A DNA stretch of 64,000 nucleotides from positions 806,001-870,000 of the forward strand of contig NZ_RCIO01000001.1 in the NCBI RefSeq assembly GCF_004000235.1. Direction: 5' to 3'. A program made the translations under genes and the position numbers. This document shows positions 60,470 through 64,000 of the stretch, in pieces (within the stretch, counting starts at the first letter, position 1; each line of letters begins with the position of its first letter). Under the pieces are notes generated by a model that saw nothing but the letters and a program-made list of their open reading frames with translations, was not told where the DNA came from and made no database searches. The stretch comes from Mesorhizobium sp. Z1-4. Lineage in GTDB: Bacteria > Pseudomonadota > Alphaproteobacteria > Rhizobiales > Rhizobiaceae.

Positions 60470-61471
60470 ATGATACCGATTTCGGTTCTGGATCTGTCAC
60501 CCGTCACTGAAGGGAGCGACGTCTCCCAGTCGCTCGCCAACACGCTCGATCTTGCCCGCCATGCCGAGCGGCTGGGCTTCCGGCGCTACTGGCTGGCCGA
60601 GCACCACAACATGCCGGGCATTGCGAGCGCAGCCACCGCCGTCGTCATCGCCCATGTCGCGGCCGGCACATCCACGATCCGGGTCGGTGCCGGCGGGATC
60701 ATGCTGCCCAACCACGCGCCGCTGGTGATTGCAGAACAGTTCGGAACGCTGGCAGCACTTCACCCAAACCGCATCGACCTCGGCCTTGGCCGCGCGCCCG
60801 GCACCGACCAGGTGACCGCGCAGGCGCTGCGCCGCACGCTCGCAAGCGATGTCGATACATTTCCGCAGGATGTGGTCGAACTGATCCGCTATTTCGAACC
60901 CGAACAGCCTGGCCAGCGCGTACAAGCGGTGCCGGGAACCGGACTTGCCGTGCCGGTCTGGATACTCGGTTCCAGCCTGTACGGTGCGCAACTGGCGGCC
61001 ATGCTTGGGCTGCCATATGCATTCGCATCGCATTTCGCGCCACGCGAACTGATGAACGCCATTGCGATCTACCGCGAGCGCTTCCAGCCGTCGGAGCAGC
61101 TTGAGCGACCCTTTGTGATGGCAGGGCTCCAGATTGTCGCGTCCGAAAGCGACGATGAGGCCAGGCGCCTTTTCACGTCGTCGCAGCAGGCATTCATGCG
61201 GCTTCGACGGGGGATGCCGGGCAAGCTGCCGCCACCCGTCGACGATATCGAACCGCTGCTCGACCCGGGCTCACGCGCCATGCTCGACCACGCACTGGCG
61301 GAAGCAATCGTGGGTTCGCCCGAAACGGTGCGGCAGGGTTTGTCCGAATTTGTCGCGCGCACCGGAGTCGACGAGATCATCGTCACCGCGCAGGTCTACG
61401 AACACAAGGCCCGGCTACGCTCCTACGAGCTGCTCGCGGAGATCCGCGACGAGCTTGCCAAGGCCAGATGA
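60470..61471 (+). CDS. Luciferase-like monooxygenase (LLM class)
   Basis: A 333-residue flavin-dependent TIM-barrel oxidoreductase of the YhbW-like group. ISVLDLSPV opens the first strand, [14 protein letters not shown] carries the conserved EHH motif, and [44 protein letters not shown] covers the phosphate-binding part. [11 protein letters not shown] lies further on. Substrate is not known. The ATG at 60470 gives the typical N-terminus; an upstream in-frame Met adds a basic, unlikely extension. It stands alone between the CAP gene and the convergent Kazal gene. Confidence 0.9.
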   Translation: MIPISVLDLSPVTEGSDVSQSLANTLDLARHAERLGFRRYWLAEHHNMPGIASAATAVVIAHVAAGTSTIRVGAGGIMLPNHAPLVIAEQFGTLAALHPNRIDLGLGRAPGTDQVTAQALRRTLASDVDTFPQDVVELIRYFEPEQPGQRVQAVPGTGLAVPVWILGSSLYGAQLAAMLGLPYAFASHFAPRELMNAIAIYRERFQPSEQLERPFVMAGLQIVASESDDEARRLFTSSQQAFMRLRRGMPGKLPPPVDDIEPLLDPGSRAMLDHALAEAIVGSPETVRQGLSEFVARTGVDEIIVTAQVYEHKARLRSYELLAEIRDELAKAR

Positions 61472-61481
61472 GCTTGTCCGC

Positions 61482-61856
61482 TCAACAGCGGCCACCGTGG
61501 ACGATCCGGTAGCCCGCAGCCCGGGCCTCGCAGGCATTGCCGAAAGTCTTGCGGCGGGAACCGCGCTTTGCGCAGACGGGATCATATTCCTTGGTACACA
61601 TGACGGGCTGTTCGCGGACGCGACCGCGGCCCAGCCTGCAGATCCCTTTTGATGTCACGAAATAGCCGGACACCTGAGCCTCGCAGGCGTTGCCGAATGT
61701 CCGGTAGCGGGTGCCCTTACGGGCGCAGACAGGGTCGTATTGCTGCGTACATACGCGGCGCGAGGATTCGGCTTGTGCAAACCGTTCCTGCGCCTGCGCG
61801 CCACTGGCCGCAAAGAGGATCACAAAGGCTGCAATGATGCTGATACGCGCGAACAT
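61482..61856 (-). CDS. Exported tandem Kazal-type protease inhibitor-like protein
   Basis: A 124-residue protein with a signal peptide (ISIIAAFVILFAASGAQA). Two repeats of about 38 residues follow, the first CTQQYDPVCARKGTRYRTF and the second CTKEYDPVCAKRGSRRKTF. Each continues with GNACEA and ends in a Cys. The Y-x-PVC and N-x-C-x-A spacing are Kazal features, with four cysteines per repeat instead of six. The reactive-site residue cannot be told by eye. CGGAGACA precedes the ATG at 61856. It is encoded 71 bases before the stop of the transglycosylase gene on the same strand. Kazal proteins inhibit serine proteases, but bacterial ones are hardly studied. Confidence 0.8.
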   Translation of the reverse strand: MFARISIIAAFVILFAASGAQAQERFAQAESSRRVCTQQYDPVCARKGTRYRTFGNACEAQVSGYFVTSKGICRLGRGRVREQPVMCTKEYDPVCAKRGSRRKTFGNACEARAAGYRIVHGGRC

Positions 61857-61927
61857 TCTTGTCTCCGTTTGCCCATCCCGTCCGGGCAACGCAGCAATAG
61901 GCAACAAGGTCCTGATTTTTCGTTTCG

Positions 61928-63157
61928 CTAACGCAACGCCGCAACGATCCCGGCGTCCGGGAAACAGGTCGGCTTGCGGCCGTTCTTCGCCTGCCAGTCG
62001 CCGATGGAGCGGCGGGTCTTGAAGCCGGCCAGCCCGTCGGCGCCGCCGACATCGTAGCCGAGCCGCTCCATGCCGCGCTGCATGGCCGCGACATCGGAAC
62101 GGTAGAGACCTCCGACCTTGCCCCAGCCGCCGACGAACGACTTGTCGCCATAGGTCATGCGGTCTGCCGCATGACCGACGAAGAGCGCGTAGAGATCGCT
62201 CTCATTGTAGTCCTTGAGCACGTAGAAATTCGGGGTGACGATGAAGGCAGGACCATAACGGCCAGCCGGCATCATCAGATAACCTTCCTGCCGCGCCTCG
62301 TGATCCGGGAACGGACGACCGCCGACGCGCGCGATACCCATCGCCGCCCAGTCGGAAATCTTGCGGCCGCGGTCCGGCCCTTCCAGCGCACATGAAACAC
62401 TTTCGGGCACGGTGACCTCGAAACCCCAGTCGCGGCCGCGCACCCAGCCATGATTGGCGAGGTAGTTGCCGATCGAAGCCAGCGTGTCGGCTTCCGAGTT
62501 CCAGATGTCAGCACCGTCGCCGTCGAAATCGACCGCGTGGCGCAGATAGGAGGTCGGCAGGAATTGCGGCTGGCCGAGCGCGCCGGCCCAGGAAGACTTC
62601 ATCGCCGACGCCGGCACGCCGCGCTGCATCATCACCAGTGCGGCCAGTATCTCGGCGCGGAACATGTCCTTGCGGGTCGACATGAAGGCCTTTGTGCCCA
62701 GCACCTCGATGGCGTTGTGCGGTATCTTGGCGTTACCGAAGCCGGATTCGCGACCCCAGATCGCAAGCACGATGCCCGCCGGCACGCCGTAATTCTTTTC
62801 CACCGCGGCCAGCACATTCTTGTAGCGCGCCATGCGGCTGCGGCCGCCGGCCGTCACGCCGCCGACGACATTGGGTGCGAAATATTTGCCGGGAGAACTG
62901 AACTCCGCCTGATGCTGAACCTTAGGCGTCTGCTCTTCCTTGCCGGGCATCACGAGGTCGGGCAGCTTCAGGTTCGGCTTTACGCCGGAGAACGCGCCGT
63001 TGAAGGTTTCGGCGGAAACGCCATTGGCGCTTGCCTGCGGCCACAGATCGTTGACCAGCCAGTCACGGAAAAGCGCGTTCACATCCTGAGCCGAGGCAAA
63101 CGAAGGAGCGAGAAGCGATGCGCAGAAGAAGGCAGCTGCAATCAGCGAACGTTTCAT
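61928..63157 (-). CDS. MltB-type lytic murein transglycosylase with PGB domain
   Basis: A 409-residue periplasmic wall hydrolase. A signal peptide (residues 1-23, cut after ASA) precedes the SLT_2/MltB catalytic domain, with Glu137 in AIWGRESGFG, YGVPAGIVLA, and GALGQPQFLPTSYLRHAVDFDGDG. A peptidoglycan-binding domain of the PGB_1 type occupies the last 65 residues (SDVAAMQRGMERLGYDVGGADGLAG). It cleaves the glycan strand to give anhydromuramic ends. The following gene on the same strand encodes the Kazal protein. Confidence 0.92.
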   Translation of the reverse strand: MKRSLIAAAFFCASLLAPSFASAQDVNALFRDWLVNDLWPQASANGVSAETFNGAFSGVKPNLKLPDLVMPGKEEQTPKVQHQAEFSSPGKYFAPNVVGGVTAGGRSRMARYKNVLAAVEKNYGVPAGIVLAIWGRESGFGNAKIPHNAIEVLGTKAFMSTRKDMFRAEILAALVMMQRGVPASAMKSSWAGALGQPQFLPTSYLRHAVDFDGDGADIWNSEADTLASIGNYLANHGWVRGRDWGFEVTVPESVSCALEGPDRGRKISDWAAMGIARVGGRPFPDHEARQEGYLMMPAGRYGPAFIVTPNFYVLKDYNESDLYALFVGHAADRMTYGDKSFVGGWGKVGGLYRSDVAAMQRGMERLGYDVGGADGLAGFKTRRSIGDWQAKNGRKPTCFPDAGIVAALR

Positions 63158-63182
63158 CGTTCCTTCCTGTCCGCGAAATGCG

Positions 63183-63791
63183 TCAAAAGGCTGTCCGCGA
63201 TTTCAGGGCGGCGGCGATCGTGCCCTCATCCAGATAGTCGAGTTCGCCACCGACGGGTACGCCATGGGCAAGCCGCGTGACGCGGGTCTCGAAGCCGGCC
63301 AGCCGGTCGGTGATGTAGTGCGCAGTCGTCTGCCCGTCGACGGTGGCGTTGACGGCAAGTACCACCTCGGTCACGCCACCCTCGGCCACGCGAGCGACCA
63401 GCTGGTCGATGGTGAGGTCGTCGGGGCCGATACCGTCAAGCGGCGACAGGGTTCCGCCCAACACATGATAACGGGCGGAAAGTGCGGCCGAACGTTCCAG
63501 TGCCCACAGGTCGGCGACATCCTCGACAACGATGATGGTGGAGCCGTCACGGCGCGGGTCGGTGCACACAGTGCAGGGGTCGGCGGTATCGATGTTGCCG
63601 CAGGTGGAGCAGACCTTCACCTTCTCCACCGCCTCGGCCATCGCGCCGGACAGCGGAATGAGAAGCTGCTCCTTCTTCTTGATCAGGTGAAGTGCCGCTC
63701 GTCTGGCCGAACGCGGGCCGAGCCCTGGCACCTTGGCCAGGAGCTGGATCAGCCGTTCGATCTCTGGGCCGGCGATTCGCTTGGACGACAT
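63183..63791 (-). CDS. recR: Recombination mediator protein RecR
   Basis: A 202-residue DNA-repair protein of the RecFOR pathway. A helix-hairpin-helix ([19 protein letters not shown]) is followed by a four-Cys zinc finger ([17 protein letters not shown]) and a Toprim domain ([31 protein letters not shown]). [22 protein letters not shown] is typical of the C-terminus. The ATG at 63791 gives the usual length; a longer in-frame version is less likely. A DnaX or YbaB gene, common partners, may lie beyond the window. Confidence 0.95.
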   Translation of the reverse strand: MSSKRIAGPEIERLIQLLAKVPGLGPRSARRAALHLIKKKEQLLIPLSGAMAEAVEKVKVCSTCGNIDTADPCTVCTDPRRDGSTIIVVEDVADLWALERSAALSARYHVLGGTLSPLDGIGPDDLTIDQLVARVAEGGVTEVVLAVNATVDGQTTAHYITDRLAGFETRVTRLAHGVPVGGELDYLDEGTIAAALKSRTAF

Positions 63792-63881
63792 GGGCGATGT
63801 GTAGCGGGGAATGCCGCAATTGGGTAGCACGGGACGTCTAAGAGACGCGGGCTGGTGCCAACAAATCGAAAGGCTCCGGAT

Positions 63882-64000
63882 TTGACGAAGGAGACGATCT
63901 CGATCCGCATTGCGCGGCCTGAGGACGAAGCCGTCCTCTCCGCGCTCATTGCGGCATCATATGCCACCCTTGAAGATGGCCGGTACGACCTTTCCCAGCT
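63882..64000 (+). CDS. GNAT-type N-acetyltransferase (5' part)
   Basis: The reading frame runs off the end of the window after about 39 codons. [25 protein letters not shown] is a usual first strand and helix of a GNAT acetyltransferase, so the assignment rests on little sequence. The start is TTG at 63882 with GAAAGG seven bases upstream; a GTG at 63855 in the same frame is an alternative. It is divergent from recR. Confidence 0.5.
   Translation, partial: MTKETISIRIARPEDEAVLSALIAASYATLEDGRYDLSQ

Overview
The window is about 64 kb of high-GC, gene-dense chromosome from an alphaproteobacterium, most likely of the order Hyphomicrobiales (Rhizobiales), possibly near Mesorhizobium/Phyllobacteriaceae. 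This is inferred from the order rpmH-rnpA-yidC-engB-argB-(HAD nucleotidase)-dapD-dapE with truA-fmt-def, the fdsGBACD-type formate dehydrogenase, the sigma/anti-sigma/fasciclin module and the protein styles. No insertion sequence, prophage, CRISPR array or rRNA was found, and only one tRNA (Arg-ACG).

Layout. 1-8.2 kb: the end of a MocR-type aminotransferase, a CoxG-like protein, a PaaG-type isomerase, Mrp/ApbC, a TetR-controlled HlyD/ABC exporter, a VOC protein and a LysR regulator. 8.2-14.4 kb: the complete NAD-dependent molybdenum formate dehydrogenase operon fdsG-B-A-fdhD-fdsD, preceded by a palindromic operator. 14.4-28 kb: an envelope/protease block with a 2003-residue alpha-2-macroglobulin-like protein lacking a visible thioester, its partner PBP1c, an unrecognised secreted protein with a PPC-like domain, and two overlapping genes for exported metacaspase-type proteins. 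28-34 kb: a TetR/YCII pair around a perfect 17-bp-arm palindrome, tRNA-Arg, and a leftward operon of DUF547, TVP38, a flavin reductase and a histidine kinase. 34-41 kb: rpmH-rnpA-yidC, a CatB-like acetyltransferase, engB, then msrB, fasciclin, anti-sigma and ECF sigma. 41-48.9 kb: amidase, argB, a DUF4160/DUF2442 pair whose first member lacks a start codon, an Lrp regulator divergent from phhA, a DMT transporter, a diguanylate cyclase, a HAD nucleotidase and DUF817. 48.9-51.7 kb: a three-domain copper protein, DUF2946 and LOG. 51.8-59 kb: dapD, two DUF805 genes, dapE, a membrane protein, the def-fmt-truA operon and rmuC. 59-64 kb: a HAD hydrolase, a CAP lipoprotein, a luciferase-like monooxygenase, a tandem Kazal protein, an MltB-type transglycosylase, recR and the start of a GNAT acetyltransferase.

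How the genes work together. fdsGBAD form the NAD-reducing formate dehydrogenase, and fdhD delivers sulfur to the molybdenum cofactor of FdsA. The A2M protein and PBP1c are a known pair that may guard the envelope after breaches. Their proximity here to two exported caspase-like proteins is the most unusual arrangement in the window. The ECF sigma, its anti-sigma, the fasciclin protein and the exported MsrB look like an envelope redox-stress module. argB, dapD and dapE serve arginine and lysine/peptidoglycan synthesis, while def, fmt and truA serve translation.

Limits. Everything was read by eye. Family names come from motifs and remembered family patterns; no database search was run. Many start codons were moved to positions supported by a ribosome binding site or signal peptide, as noted entry by entry.
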